A DNA stretch of 64,000 nt from Streptomyces sp. NRRL B-1347 (lineage in GTDB: Bacteria; Actinomycetota; Actinomycetes; Streptomycetales; Streptomycetaceae): the NCBI RefSeq assembly GCF_000720325.1, contig NZ_JOJM01000026.1, positions 27,381 to 91,380 on the forward strand, written 5' to 3'. Below are positions 24,631-33,318 of this stretch, one piece after another. The notes below the pieces were generated by a model. It saw only the letters and a list, made by a program, of their open reading frames with translations. It was not told the DNA's origin and made no database searches. The position numbers and the translations under genes were made by a program. Position 1 is the first letter of the stretch. Each line of letters opens with the position of its first letter.

Positions 24631-27177
24631 ATGCCGCCCACCCTCGTCCTCGTCGGCCACGGCATGGTCGGCCAGCGCTTCCTGGAGGAGCTGGCCGAGC
24701 GCGGGGTCACCGCCACGCACCGCGTCCTCGTCCTGTGCGAGGAACCCCGCCCGGCCTACGACCGCGTCCAGCTCACCTCGTACTTCGCGGGCCGCACCCC
24801 CGACGAACTCTCCCTCACCGACCCGGAGTTCCTCGCCCGGCACGGCATCGAGCTGCGCGTGGACGACCCGGTCGAGCGCATCGACCGGCAGGCGCGCACG
24901 GTCACCGCGCGCTCCGGCTTCACGGTGGCGTACGACACGCTCGTGCTCGCCACCGGCTCGTACCCCTTCGTGCCGCCGGTGCCCGGCAGCGACACCACGG
25001 GCTGCTTCGTCTACCGCACCATCGAGGACGTCCTCGCCATCGAGGAGTACGCGACGAAGCACGCCACGACGGGCGCGGTGGTCGGCGGCGGACTGCTCGG
25101 CCTGGAGGCGGCGGGCGCGCTCCAGGGGCTCGGACTCGCCACGCACATCGTGGAGTTCGCGCCGCGCCTGATGCCCGCGCAGGTGGACGAGGGCGGCGGC
25201 GCGGCCCTCCTGCGCACCCTGACCGGCCGTGGCCTGAGCGTGCACACGGGCGTCGGCACGCAGGAGGTCGTCGCGTCGGACGAGGGCACGGTGGCGGCGA
25301 TGCGCCTGTCCGACGGCTCGGAGCTCGCCACCGAGATGGTGGTGTTCTCCGCAGGCGTCCGCCCCCGCGACCAGCTGGCCCGCGACTGCGGCCTGCCGGT
25401 GGGCGAGCGCGGCGGGATCACCGTCGACGGCCTGTGCCGCACCGGCGACCCGGCGGTGTACGCGATCGGCGAGTGCGCGCAGGCCGCCGACGGCCGCGTG
25501 TACGGCCTGGTCGCGCCCGGGTACGAGATGGCGCGCACGGCCGCGGACGCCATCGCGTCCGGCACGGGGCAGGCGTTCACCGGCGCCGACCTGTCCACGA
25601 AGCTGAAGCTGCTCGACGTGGACGTCGCGTCGTTCGGCGACGCGCACGGGGCCGCCGAGGGCTGTCTCGACGTCGTCTACTCCGACTCGCGCTCGGGCAC
25701 GTACAAGAAGCTGGTCGTCGGCGCGGGCGGGGAGCTGCTCGGCGGCGTCCTCGTCGGCGACGCGGAGGCGTACGGCACGCTGCGCGCGCTGACCGGGCAG
25801 GTGCCGCCGGTCCCCGCCGAGCAGCTGGTGCTCCCCGCGGGCGCGGGCGCGGCGCAGGCGCTCGGCCCCGAGGCGCTGCCCGGCGACGCGGTGATCTGCA
25901 CCTGCCACAACGTCACGAAGGCCGCGATCCAGTCCTGCGCGACGCTGCCCGAGGTGAAGAAGTGCACCAAGGCCGGTACGGGCTGCGGCAGTTGCGTGCA
26001 GCTCATCGGCCGGCTCCTGCCGGACTCCGCCGACCAGGGGCTGTGCGGCTGCTTCCCGCACACCCGCGCCGAGCTGTACGAGATCGTCCGGGTCCGCCGC
26101 GTCACCTCGTACGCGGAGCTGCTCGACACCCACGGCCGCGAGGGCGCGCGCGGCGGCGAGGGCTGCGAGACGTGCAAGCCCGCCGTCGGCTCGATCATCG
26201 CCTCGCTGGCGCCCGCGATCGGCGTGGACGGCTACGTCCTCGACGGCGAGCAGGCGGCGCTCCAGGACACCAACGACCACTTCCTCGCCAACCTCCAGAA
26301 GAACGGCTCCTATTCGGTCGTGCCGCGCGTGCCCGGCGGTGAGATCACCCCGGAGAAGCTCATCGTGATCGGCGAGGTGGCGCGGGACTTCGGGCTCTAC
26401 ACGAAGATCACGGGCGGGCAGCGCATCGACCTGTTCGGGGCCCGGGTCGAGCAGCTGCCGCGGATCTGGGCGCGGCTCGTGGACGCGGGCTTCGAGTCCG
26501 GGCACGCGTACGGCAAGGCGCTGCGCACGGTGAAGTCCTGCGTCGGCTGGACCTGGTGCCGCTACGGCGTGCAGGACTCGGTGCGCATGGCCATCGACCT
26601 GGAGCTGCGCTACCGGGGCCTGCGCGCGCCGCACAAGCTGAAGTCGGCCGTGTCGGGCTGCGCGCGGGAGTGCGCGGAGGCCCGCTCGAAGGACTTCGGC
26701 GTCATCGCCACGTCCGGCGGCTGGAACCTGTACGTCGGCGGGAACGGCGGCGCGACCCCGCGCCACGGCGACCTGCTCGCGCAGGACCTGGACGACGCCG
26801 CCCTCGTGCGGCTGATCGACCGGTTCCTGATGTTCTACATCCGTACGGCGGACCGCCTGGAGCGCACCTCGACGTGGCTGGAGCGGATCGACGGCGGCGT
26901 CGAGCACCTGCGGGACGTCGTCGTGCACGACTCGCTGGGCCTGGGCGCGGAGCTCGAGGCGCTGATGGCCGAGCACGTGGCGCACTACCGCGACGAGTGG
27001 GCGGCCACCCTCGACGACCCCGAACGCCTCGCGCGCTTCGTGTCGTTCGTGAACGCGCCCGGGGCCCCCGACCCGACGGTGGCCTTCGTGCCGGAGCGCG
27101 AGCAGATCAAGCCGGACCTGCCCCTGCTGGCCATCGGCTCCCGCCGGGCCGCCGACCTGGAAGGAACCTCCGCGTGA
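24631..27177 (+). CDS. nirB: assimilatory nitrite reductase [NAD(P)H], large subunit
   Basis: An 848-residue protein, full length for NirB, that reduces nitrite to ammonium in the cytoplasm. Domains in order: FAD/NAD reductase (PTLVLVGHGMVGQRFLEEL, AVVGGGLLGLEAAGAL); BFD-like [2Fe-2S] domain with CTCHNVTK and GTGCGSCVQLI; a second Cys-containing stretch (CETCKP); and the siroheme/[4Fe-4S] nitrite reductase domain with CVGWTWC (CX5C) and GCARECAEA (CX3C). nirD overlaps its stop by 4 bases. The siroheme could come from the chelatase encoded at 12.3-13.3 kb. Confidence 0.95.
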   Translation: MPPTLVLVGHGMVGQRFLEELAERGVTATHRVLVLCEEPRPAYDRVQLTSYFAGRTPDELSLTDPEFLARHGIELRVDDPVERIDRQARTVTARSGFTVAYDTLVLATGSYPFVPPVPGSDTTGCFVYRTIEDVLAIEEYATKHATTGAVVGGGLLGLEAAGALQGLGLATHIVEFAPRLMPAQVDEGGGAALLRTLTGRGLSVHTGVGTQEVVASDEGTVAAMRLSDGSELATEMVVFSAGVRPRDQLARDCGLPVGERGGITVDGLCRTGDPAVYAIGECAQAADGRVYGLVAPGYEMARTAADAIASGTGQAFTGADLSTKLKLLDVDVASFGDAHGAAEGCLDVVYSDSRSGTYKKLVVGAGGELLGGVLVGDAEAYGTLRALTGQVPPVPAEQLVLPAGAGAAQALGPEALPGDAVICTCHNVTKAAIQSCATLPEVKKCTKAGTGCGSCVQLIGRLLPDSADQGLCGCFPHTRAELYEIVRVRRVTSYAELLDTHGREGARGGEGCETCKPAVGSIIASLAPAIGVDGYVLDGEQAALQDTNDHFLANLQKNGSYSVVPRVPGGEITPEKLIVIGEVARDFGLYTKITGGQRIDLFGARVEQLPRIWARLVDAGFESGHAYGKALRTVKSCVGWTWCRYGVQDSVRMAIDLELRYRGLRAPHKLKSAVSGCARECAEARSKDFGVIATSGGWNLYVGGNGGATPRHGDLLAQDLDDAALVRLIDRFLMFYIRTADRLERTSTWLERIDGGVEHLRDVVVHDSLGLGAELEALMAEHVAHYRDEWAATLDDPERLARFVSFVNAPGAPDPTVAFVPEREQIKPDLPLLAIGSRRAADLEGTSA

Positions 27178-27545
27178 CGACGGCAACCGAGACGGCTACC
27201 GGTACGGCGACCGACACGAGTGTGCAGCTGCGGCTCGACGGGGGGTGGCTGACCGTGTGCGCCGCGTCCTGCCTCACGCCGGGGCGCGGGGTGGCCGTGC
27301 TGCTCCCCGACGGGCGGCGGCAGGCGGCGCTGTTCCTCGACCGGTCCGGGCGCGTGTACGCCATCGACAACCGCGACCCGTTCTCCGGCGCGACCGTGCT
27401 CTCGCGCGGCCTGCTCGGCTCGGCGGACGGCCGGGTGTTCGTGGCCTCGCCCCTGCTGAAGCAGCGCTTCGACCTGGTGACGGGGCAGTGCCTGGACGAC
27501 GACGAGGTGCGGGTGGGGGTGTACGCGGCACGGCTCGGGGCCTAG
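27174..27545 (+). CDS. nirD: nitrite reductase [NAD(P)H], small subunit
   Basis: A 123-residue NirD-type Rieske-like protein. It keeps the beta-rich fold (CAASCLTPGRGVAVLL, RVYAIDNRDPFSGATVLSRG, VASPLLKQRFDLVTGQCLDD) but, as usual for NirD, lacks the Cys-His cluster ligands. It pairs with NirB. The GTG start overlaps the nirB stop (GTGA) and GGAAGGAA lies just before it. Last gene of the operon. Confidence 0.92.
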   Translation: MTTATETATGTATDTSVQLRLDGGWLTVCAASCLTPGRGVAVLLPDGRRQAALFLDRSGRVYAIDNRDPFSGATVLSRGLLGSADGRVFVASPLLKQRFDLVTGQCLDDDEVRVGVYAARLGA

Positions 27546-27547
27546 TA

Positions 27548-27565
27548 TTGGATCGCTCGGTCCAA
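27548..27565. promoter_or_regulatory. 18-bp dyad upstream of a short-chain dehydrogenase
   Basis: TTGGATCGCTCGGTCCAA; 14 of 18 positions are symmetric with perfect TTGGA/TCCAA ends. It resembles TetR-family operators of the TTGGACCGnnCGGTCCAA type. No regulator gene is adjacent. It sits between the nirD stop and the next gene's ribosome binding site. Confidence 0.6.
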
Positions 27566-27610
27566 AATGGGGGCCGGGTCCCGCCGCGCCCGCCTCCACA
27601 GGAGTCCGCC

Positions 27611-28387
27611 ATGCCCGTCGCCTCCCGCAACCGCTTCACCGGCCGCACCGCCCTCGTCACCGGCGGCGGGTCCGGACTCGGCCGCGCCGTCGCGCTCGCC
27701 CTCGCCGCCGAGGGCGCGAACGTCGTCGTCGCCGGGCGCTCGCAGGCCCCGCTCAAGGAGACCGTCGCACTGATCGAGGAGGCCGACGGCACGGGGCTCG
27801 CGCACGTCGCCGACGTCGCGAGCGCCGCCGCGGTCCAGGCCCTGGTGCGGGCCGCCGTCGACCGCTTCGGCTCGCTCGACGTGGCGGTGAACAACGCGGG
27901 CGTCTTCAAGGGCGGCGCGCCCGTCGCCGAAATCTCCGAGGACGACTGGCGCACGCTGCTCGACGTCAACGTCAGCGGCGTGCTGTTCGCCCTCCAGGCC
28001 CAGGTGCGCCAGATGCGCGAGCAGCCGGGCGGCGGCGCCATCGTCAACATCGCCTCCAACCTGGGCGCCCACAAGCGCCGCCCGGGCATCGCCGGCTACG
28101 TCGCCTCCAAGGCCGCGGTGTCCGCCCTGACGCGCGCGGCCGCCCTCGACCACATCCAGGACGGCGTGCGCATCAACGCCGTGTCCCCCGGCGCGTCCGC
28201 CACCTCCATGTCGCTGCGGCCCGGCGAGAGCGAGGCGGACCGCGCCGCGCGCATGCGGAACGAGTCGCCGCTCGGCCGGATCGTGGACTCGGCGGAGATC
28301 GCGGCCGCGGTGCTGTACCTGGCGTCGGACGACGCGGCGTCGGTAGTGGGCACGGATCTCGTCGTGGACGGCGGGGCCTCTTCCTGA
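27611..28387 (+). CDS. short-chain dehydrogenase/reductase (SDR)
   Basis: A 258-residue classical SDR. The cofactor motif is TGGGSGLG, followed by NNAG (VAVNNAGVF). The catalytic Ser lies in VNIASNLG and Tyr-Lys in YVASK. The end VVGTDLVVDGGAS is typical. Substrate unknown. AGGAG lies 6 bases before ATG 27611. Although only 65 bases follow nirD, the dyad in that gap indicates separate control. The stop codon lies within the first copy of a 17-bp duplication. Confidence 0.88.
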   Translation: MPVASRNRFTGRTALVTGGGSGLGRAVALALAAEGANVVVAGRSQAPLKETVALIEEADGTGLAHVADVASAAAVQALVRAAVDRFGSLDVAVNNAGVFKGGAPVAEISEDDWRTLLDVNVSGVLFALQAQVRQMREQPGGGAIVNIASNLGAHKRRPGIAGYVASKAAVSALTRAAALDHIQDGVRINAVSPGASATSMSLRPGESEADRAARMRNESPLGRIVDSAEIAAAVLYLASDDAASVVGTDLVVDGGASS

Positions 28388-28415
28388 CGTGGGCGTCTTC
28401 CTGACGTGGGCGTCT
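28382..28415. repeat. 17-bp exact tandem duplication at the SDR gene end
   Basis: TCCTGACGTGGGCGTCT occurs twice head to tail; the first copy contains the stop codon of the preceding gene. Confidence 0.85.
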
Positions 28416-28436
28416 TGCGCGGGATATCGGCCTTCG

Positions 28437-28605
28437 GCCTCGTCCTCAAACGCCGGACGGGCTTGAATTCCGGCGTCCATTCCCTCCTACACTCGGCCGC
28501 GTCGGCTCGTCCCCGGACGCCGGACAGGCTTGAATTCCGGCGTCCATTCCCTCCTACACTCGGCCGCGTCGGCTCGTCCTCGAACGCCGGACGGGCTTGA
28601 ATTCG
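28437..28605. repeat. 67-bp intergenic tandem repeat, two and a half units
   Basis: Units at 28437-28503 and 28504-28570 and a partial at 28571-28605 are about 95% identical. Each contains ACGCCGGACGGGCTTGAATT, where the GCCGGACGGGCT core is shared with the hairpin at 9503-9536. This looks like local amplification of a dispersed Streptomyces intergenic element. No gene is seen here. Confidence 0.85.
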
Positions 28606-28632
28606 CCGCTCGTCCGCCCTGCCGTTGCGGCG

Positions 28633-28638
28633 TACGCT
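28633..28638 (+). promoter_or_regulatory. -10-like hexamer of the second SDR gene, probable leaderless start
   Basis: TACGCT ends 7 bases before ATG 28646, with no ribosome binding site. Confidence 0.45.
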
Positions 28639-28645
28639 CGCCCGC

Positions 28646-29575
28646 ATGGGATGGACCGCCGCAGACATGCCCGATCTGAGCGGGCGCCACGCCGTGGTCA
28701 CCGGGGCCAACAGCGGGCTCGGCTACTGCACGGCAAGGGAGTTGGCCCGGCACGGCGCGCGGGTGGTGCTCGCCTGCCGCAGCGAGACCCGCGGCGCCGA
28801 GGCCCTGGAGCGGCTGACCGCCGAGGTGCCGTCCGCCGACGCGGCGGTGTGGCGGCTCGACCTCGGAGACCTCGGCTCCGTACGGGAGTTCGCCGAGCGC
28901 CACGACCGCGAGCACGGCGGACGGCTCGACCTGCTCGTCAACAACGCGGGCGTGATGGCACTCCCCCATCGCCGCACCGTCGACGGGTTCGAGACGCAGT
29001 TCGGCGTCAACCACCTCGGGCACTTCGCGCTCACCGGGCTGCTCCTGCCGCAGCTGCTGCGGACGCCCGGCGCCCGCGTCGTCACCGTGTCCAGCATGCT
29101 CCACCTGCTCGCGAACGTGGACATGCGCGACCTCAACAGCGAGCGCCGCTACCGCCGCTGGCTCGTCTACGGCCGCTCCAAGACCGCGAACCTGCTGTTC
29201 ACGCACGAGCTGGCGCGGCGCGTCGCGGCCGCGGGGGCCGACGTCGTCGCGGCCGCCGCGCACCCCGGCTACGCCTCGACGAACCTCCAGGCGGCCGGGC
29301 CCCGGATGGAGGGCCGCAAGGCGGCGGAGACGGTCATGGCGCTCGGCAACCGCCTCGTCGCCCAGCCCGCGGAGGCGGGGGCGCTGCCCACCCTTTACGC
29401 GGCCACGGCGCCCGGCGTGCGCCCGGACTCCTTCACCGGGCCGCGGCTGCTCAACTGGCGCGGCGCCCCCGCACCGTCCCTGCGCGCGAAGTGGACCTTC
29501 GACGACCGGGCCGCCGCCCGCCTGTGGGAGGCATCTGAGCAGCTGACGGGCGTGCGGTACGACGGCGCCCCGTAG
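28646..29575 (+). CDS. SDR of the retinol dehydrogenase-like group
   Basis: A 309-residue SDR. The cofactor motif is VVTGANSGLGYCTAREL, then LLVNNAGVM, the catalytic VTVSSM and YGRSK (Tyr and Lys). The chain is longer than classical SDRs, as in WW-domain oxidoreductase or retinol dehydrogenase-like proteins, which are common in Streptomyces. Substrate unknown. ATG 28646 follows the leaderless promoter; another ATG at 28667 is possible. Confidence 0.85.
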   Translation: MGWTAADMPDLSGRHAVVTGANSGLGYCTARELARHGARVVLACRSETRGAEALERLTAEVPSADAAVWRLDLGDLGSVREFAERHDREHGGRLDLLVNNAGVMALPHRRTVDGFETQFGVNHLGHFALTGLLLPQLLRTPGARVVTVSSMLHLLANVDMRDLNSERRYRRWLVYGRSKTANLLFTHELARRVAAAGADVVAAAAHPGYASTNLQAAGPRMEGRKAAETVMALGNRLVAQPAEAGALPTLYAATAPGVRPDSFTGPRLLNWRGAPAPSLRAKWTFDDRAAARLWEASEQLTGVRYDGAP

Positions 29576-29632
29576 GGGCGCGGGGCTGTCCCGATATGCG
29601 GCTCCGCCGCGCGGGCGCGACCAGCCACGCCC
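29574..29632. repeat. dispersed Streptomyces intergenic hairpin element, likely bidirectional terminator
   Basis: Contains GCGGC-TCC-GCCGC (29598-29610) flanked by GGGGCGCGGGGCTG and CAGCCACGCCCC, which pair imperfectly. This type of element is frequent between convergent genes in Streptomyces, as is the case here. Confidence 0.65.
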
Positions 29633-29663
29633 CACAGACAAAACACCGCGCCTCGGCCATGCA

Positions 29664-30248
29664 TCAGCACATCCCGGACGCCTTGAACACCGCCTTCGCG
29701 CTCCCGCCGTCCAGGCGTGCCATGAGCCGGTCGAGTTCGGTCGCGCCGCAGCTCAGCAGCCCGCAGGCCCGGGCGGCACGAGCCCCCTCGTCCAGGCGGT
29801 GCAGCAGCAGCGGGTTCTCGGCCAGGACCCGCGGGTCGAACTCGACCCGGTGGCCGAGCGAGTCGCACAGGACGAGCCGCGCGGCGACGGTCTCGCTGAC
29901 GTGGACGCTGGTCAGCAGGTTGGTGCACACGTGCCGCCGCCGCAGCGGGCCGCGCACCGCGAGCCAGCCGGGGCCCGCGGTGACCCGCGCCGGGTGCAGG
30001 ATCACGTACAGGAGGACCGCGAGCGCAGCCCACAGGCCGACGCGGGGCGTGCTCAGCGTGCCCGCGCCCAGGTCGACGAGGACGATCAGGACGAGCAGGG
30101 CGAGCGAACAGAAGACGGCGGCCCGCAGGTCGGCCCCCCATCGCCGGTCGGTCACCACCTCGTCCCGCGTCGGCATCCGGTGTGTGCGCGTCCCCCCACG
30201 GACCGCGTCGCGGTGCGCCGTGGCCCGCGCCCTCCAGTCAAGTCCCAT
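29664..30248 (-). CDS. membrane protein with PH-like C-terminal domain
   Basis: A 194-residue protein with two membrane helices (AAVFCSLALLVLIVLVDLG and VGLWAALAVLLYVILH). They are followed by a soluble domain (TAGPGWLAVRGPLRRRHV..., RLVLCDSLGHRVEFDPRVL) resembling the PH-like domains of actinobacterial membrane proteins. Function unknown. Minus-strand TACGGT ends 7 bases before the ATG at 30248, suggesting a leaderless start; an upstream start at 30320 lacks support. Confidence 0.7.
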   Translation of the reverse strand: MGLDWRARATAHRDAVRGGTRTHRMPTRDEVVTDRRWGADLRAAVFCSLALLVLIVLVDLGAGTLSTPRVGLWAALAVLLYVILHPARVTAGPGWLAVRGPLRRRHVCTNLLTSVHVSETVAARLVLCDSLGHRVEFDPRVLAENPLLLHRLDEGARAARACGLLSCGATELDRLMARLDGGSAKAVFKASGMC

Positions 30249-30255
30249 GGGCCGC

Positions 30256-30261
30256 ACCGTA
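30256..30261 (-). promoter_or_regulatory. -10-like hexamer of the membrane-protein gene
   Basis: Minus-strand TACGGT ends 7 bases before the ATG at 30248. Confidence 0.45.
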
Positions 30262-30320
30262 GAGCCGTGCCACGGGCCCGGACGCGCTGTTGACGTACCG
30301 CATACACATCCATGCCACAC

Positions 30321-30361
30321 CTTGACGCGAAGCTGACAGCTCCCCTTAACAAGCCGTCAAG
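30321..30361. promoter_or_regulatory. promoter-region inverted repeat upstream of the permease
   Basis: CTTGACG (30321-30327) and CGTCAAG (30355-30361) are perfect 7-bp arms. Between them TTAACA/TAACAA lies 18-19 bases after TTGACG and could be the -10. Some 110 bases of leader precede the permease start; I do not recognise a known riboswitch in it. Confidence 0.35.
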
Positions 30362-30471
30362 AAGCAGCTCACCCCCGCCAAAGAGCCGCCAAGAAGTGCC
30401 GCCGGGCCGGGTCCGCGCGCTGACGCTGAGGTCAGCCGCGTATTGGCCACCCCGTTCGAAAGGCACACACC

Positions 30472-32331
30472 ATGACGACCGTCTCCGAGCGCCCCGGCGC
30501 CCCGGCCATCGAGGAGCCCCCCGATACCGGTTCCGGCGTCACGGACCCGGGCGACCGTCATCGCCTCACCGCGCTGCAGGGCCTGGCCGCCCTCTCCCTG
30601 GACGCCATGGCCTCCGTGGCCTACGGGCCCGAGGCCATCGTGCTCGTCCTCGCCGCCGCGGGCGGCCACGGCCTCGGCTTCACGCTGCCCGTGACCCTCG
30701 CGATCGCCGGACTGCTCGCCGTCCTCGTGGCCTCCTACCGCCAGGTCATCGCCGCCTTCCCCGACGGCGGCGGCTCCTACGCGGCCGCGAAGGCGCACCT
30801 GGGCCGCCGCTCGGGCCTGGTCGCGGCCGCGTCCCTCGTCCTGGACTACGTCCTGAACGTGGCCGTCGCCGTGACCGCCGGTGTGGCCGCCCTGACCTCC
30901 GCCTTCCCCGAGCTGTACGGCGACAGGCTGTGGCTGTGCCTGGGCGTCCTCGTGCTGATCACCGCGGTGAACCTGCGCGGCATCGTCGACTCGGCGCGGG
31001 TGTTCATCGTGCCGACCGCCGTGTTCGTGGGCGCCATCCTCACCATGGTCGCCGTCGGCCTGTTCCGGGACGGCCCGGTGTCCACCGAGGCCGCCGACGG
31101 CCATGCCTCCGCCCTCGCCGACAACGCCACCACGGTCGGCGCGCTGCTGCTGCTCAAGGCCTTCGCGTCCGGCTGCTCCGCGCTCACCGGCGTCGAGGCG
31201 ATCGCCAACGCGGTGCCGTCCTTCCGCGCCCCGCGCGTCAAGCGGGCCCAGCACGCGGAGGTCGCGCTCGGCGCGCTGCTCGGCGTGATGCTGATCGGCC
31301 TGTCCGTCCTGATCTCCCGCTTCGGGCTCCAGCCCGTCGAGGGCGTCACCGTGCTCGCCCAGCTCACGGACGCCTCGCTCGGCCACAACTGGGCCTTCTA
31401 CGTGGTGCAGTTCGCCACGGTGGTGCTGCTCGCCCTGTCCGCGAACACCTCCTTCGGCGGGCTGCCCGTCCTGATGAGCCTGCTGGCGCGGGACAACTAC
31501 CTGCCGCACGTGTTCGCCCTCAAGGCCGACCGGCAGGTCCACCGCCACGGCGTGCTCGCGCTCGCCGTCGCGGGCGCGGCCCTGCTCGTCTTCTCCGGCG
31601 GCGACACCAACACCCTGGTGCCGCTCTTCGCGATCGGCGTCTTCGTCGGCTTCACGCTCTGCCAGACCGGCATGGTGCTCCACTGGCGCGCGGCGGGCAA
31701 ACCCGCGAAGGCCTTCCTGAACGGCTTCGGCGCGGTCCTCACCGGCGTCTCGGCGATCGTCGTGACGGCCACCAAGTTCACCGAGGGCGCCTGGCTGATC
31801 GTGCTCGCGCTGCCCGCGATCGTGTGCGGCTTCGAGATCGTGCACCGGGCGTACGGGCGCATCGGCGAGGACCTCGGCCTGGGCCGCGTCCCCGAGCCGC
31901 CGCACCGCGACCACTCCCTGGTGATCGTGCCGGTGTCCGGCCTCTCCCGGCTCACCTGCGAGGCGCTCAACGCCGCCGTGTCCCTGGGCGACGAGGTCCG
32001 CGCGGTCACCGTCACCCACGAGGACCCCGAGGACCGCGCGGCCACCGCGTCCCTCCGGCGCGACTGGGAGCTGTGGAACCCCGGCGTCGACCTGGTGGAA
32101 CTCCCCTCGGCCGCACGCACGGTCGGGCGGCCCGTCGCCGAGTACGTCCGCAAGGTGTACCAGTACCACCCCGGCACCCGGGTCACCGTCCTCATCCCCG
32201 AGGTCGAGCCCGCGCACCTGTGGCAGCGGCTCCTCCAGAACCAGCGCGGCGCCGTCCTCGCCCACGCGGTCCGCCGCGACACGGACGCGGTGATCTGCCG
32301 CCTCCGCTTCCGCCTGACGGCACGCAGGTAG
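30472..32331 (+). CDS. APC-superfamily permease, KimA-like
   Basis: A 619-residue transporter with about 12 membrane helices. An early SLDAMASVAYGPEAIVLVL matches the S-D-A-x-S-S-V-A-Y-G/A-x-E signature of KimA-type permeases. After the helices, a roughly 150-residue soluble tail (HSLVIVPVSGLSRLTCEALN, RVTVLIPEVEP) matches the KimA C-terminal domain. KimA imports potassium and is inhibited by c-di-AMP in Bacillus; amino-acid transport remains possible. AAAGG precedes the ATG. A strong terminator follows directly. Confidence 0.78.
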   Translation: MTTVSERPGAPAIEEPPDTGSGVTDPGDRHRLTALQGLAALSLDAMASVAYGPEAIVLVLAAAGGHGLGFTLPVTLAIAGLLAVLVASYRQVIAAFPDGGGSYAAAKAHLGRRSGLVAAASLVLDYVLNVAVAVTAGVAALTSAFPELYGDRLWLCLGVLVLITAVNLRGIVDSARVFIVPTAVFVGAILTMVAVGLFRDGPVSTEAADGHASALADNATTVGALLLLKAFASGCSALTGVEAIANAVPSFRAPRVKRAQHAEVALGALLGVMLIGLSVLISRFGLQPVEGVTVLAQLTDASLGHNWAFYVVQFATVVLLALSANTSFGGLPVLMSLLARDNYLPHVFALKADRQVHRHGVLALAVAGAALLVFSGGDTNTLVPLFAIGVFVGFTLCQTGMVLHWRAAGKPAKAFLNGFGAVLTGVSAIVVTATKFTEGAWLIVLALPAIVCGFEIVHRAYGRIGEDLGLGRVPEPPHRDHSLVIVPVSGLSRLTCEALNAAVSLGDEVRAVTVTHEDPEDRAATASLRRDWELWNPGVDLVELPSAARTVGRPVAEYVRKVYQYHPGTRVTVLIPEVEPAHLWQRLLQNQRGAVLAHAVRRDTDAVICRLRFRLTARR

Positions 32332-32340
32332 CGCGCGTGC

Positions 32341-32378
32341 CGAAGGGGCGGCACCCTGTGCGGGGTGCCGCCCCTTCG
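32341..32378 (+). terminator. perfect 16-bp hairpin after the permease
   Basis: Arms begin CGAAGGGGCGGCACCC and close with the exact complement around a 6-base loop. The core AAGGGGCGGCACC/GGTGCCGCCCCTT recurs at 43860-43895. It lies between convergent genes and can act in both directions. Confidence 0.85.
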
Positions 32379-32426
32379 CTGCCCGGGACGGGGGGTTCGC
32401 CGGGCAGGTCCTGGGAGTCGTACGGA

Positions 32427-33179
32427 TCAGAAGTCGTACGGCTTGGCCGGGTTCCAGTTGGTCACGTCCGCGCTGGACCAGGTGAACTTCGACGGCACGC
32501 CCTTGGCGTCGAAGGCGTCCTGGCCGGTGCCGGGGCCGGTGTCGCCGGTCTGGTCGCGCAGCGCCACGGACAGGTCCGTCGAGGTGTGGCTCTTGCCGCC
32601 GCCGGTGAAGAGGTTCACGGCGGAGTAGACCTTGCCGCCGGGCTTGACCGTGATGCGGGCGGTGCCGCCGGGTGCGTCCTTGGCCGAGTGACCGAGGACG
32701 TTCACGCTCTTGCCGAGCATCACCGACGGGTACGAGGTGACCCAGCACGGCTTGGCGTCGGCGTTCGTCGCGGTGATCAGCAGGTGCTCGCCGCGCTGCT
32801 TCGCGAAGCGGTGCAGGACGGAGTACGACATCTCGTTGCCGTCGCACTGCCGGACGCTCGTGGAGCGCGTGGCCTCGACGGTGGTGCCGGAGCCCTTCGC
32901 GGCCGAGGCCGAACCGGAGCCGGAGGGACCGGCCTGGTCGCCGCCCGTCGCGGCCGAGCCGCTCGTCCCCGCGGACTGGTCCGACCGGCCCGAGGCCCCC
33001 GACTTCTCCGTCTTCTCCGTCTTCTGCGTGGTCTTTCCGGCCGAGGCGTCGCCGACCGTGCTGACCTCGTTCTTCCCGGCGCCGTTGTCGTCCGAGCTGC
33101 CGCAGGCGGTCAGGGACACGGCGAGGGCGGCGGTGGCCGCGGCGGCCAGGGCGGTGGTGCGGATGCGCGACGTACGCAT
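32427..33179 (-). CDS. secreted lipoprotein with DUF4232-like domain
   Basis: A 250-residue lipoprotein: signal sequence with lipobox LTAC (Cys26), then a roughly 90-residue Ser/Gly/Thr/Lys-rich linker. The folded C-terminal domain includes HLLITATNADAKPCWVTSYP and TDLSVALRDQ and looks like DUF4232, with one Cys in the linker-side strand and one before WVTSYP. Function unknown. GGGGGAA precedes ATG 33179; the longer start adds a His-rich non-signal leader. Confidence 0.8.
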   Translation of the reverse strand: MRTSRIRTTALAAAATAALAVSLTACGSSDDNGAGKNEVSTVGDASAGKTTQKTEKTEKSGASGRSDQSAGTSGSAATGGDQAGPSGSGSASAAKGSGTTVEATRSTSVRQCDGNEMSYSVLHRFAKQRGEHLLITATNADAKPCWVTSYPSVMLGKSVNVLGHSAKDAPGGTARITVKPGGKVYSAVNLFTGGGKSHTSTDLSVALRDQTGDTGPGTGQDAFDAKGVPSKFTWSSADVTNWNPAKPYDF

Positions 33180-33318
33180 GGTGGTTCCCCCAGGGTGCGG
33201 GTGGTGCTGGTCGGTGGTCCTCGCGGAGTCACCCCCGCTGTGCACACCACTTTCGTCGCCCCCGCTGGCGTTCCGCTTGCGCCCCGCTGATGTCCCGCTG
33301 ACGCGCGTACGACCGCTC

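Noticed and set aside
30321..30471. c-di-AMP (ydaO-type) riboswitch in front of the KimA-like permease
   Set aside because: The leader is short and I could not find the conserved ydaO core elements by eye; a covariance-model search would decide.
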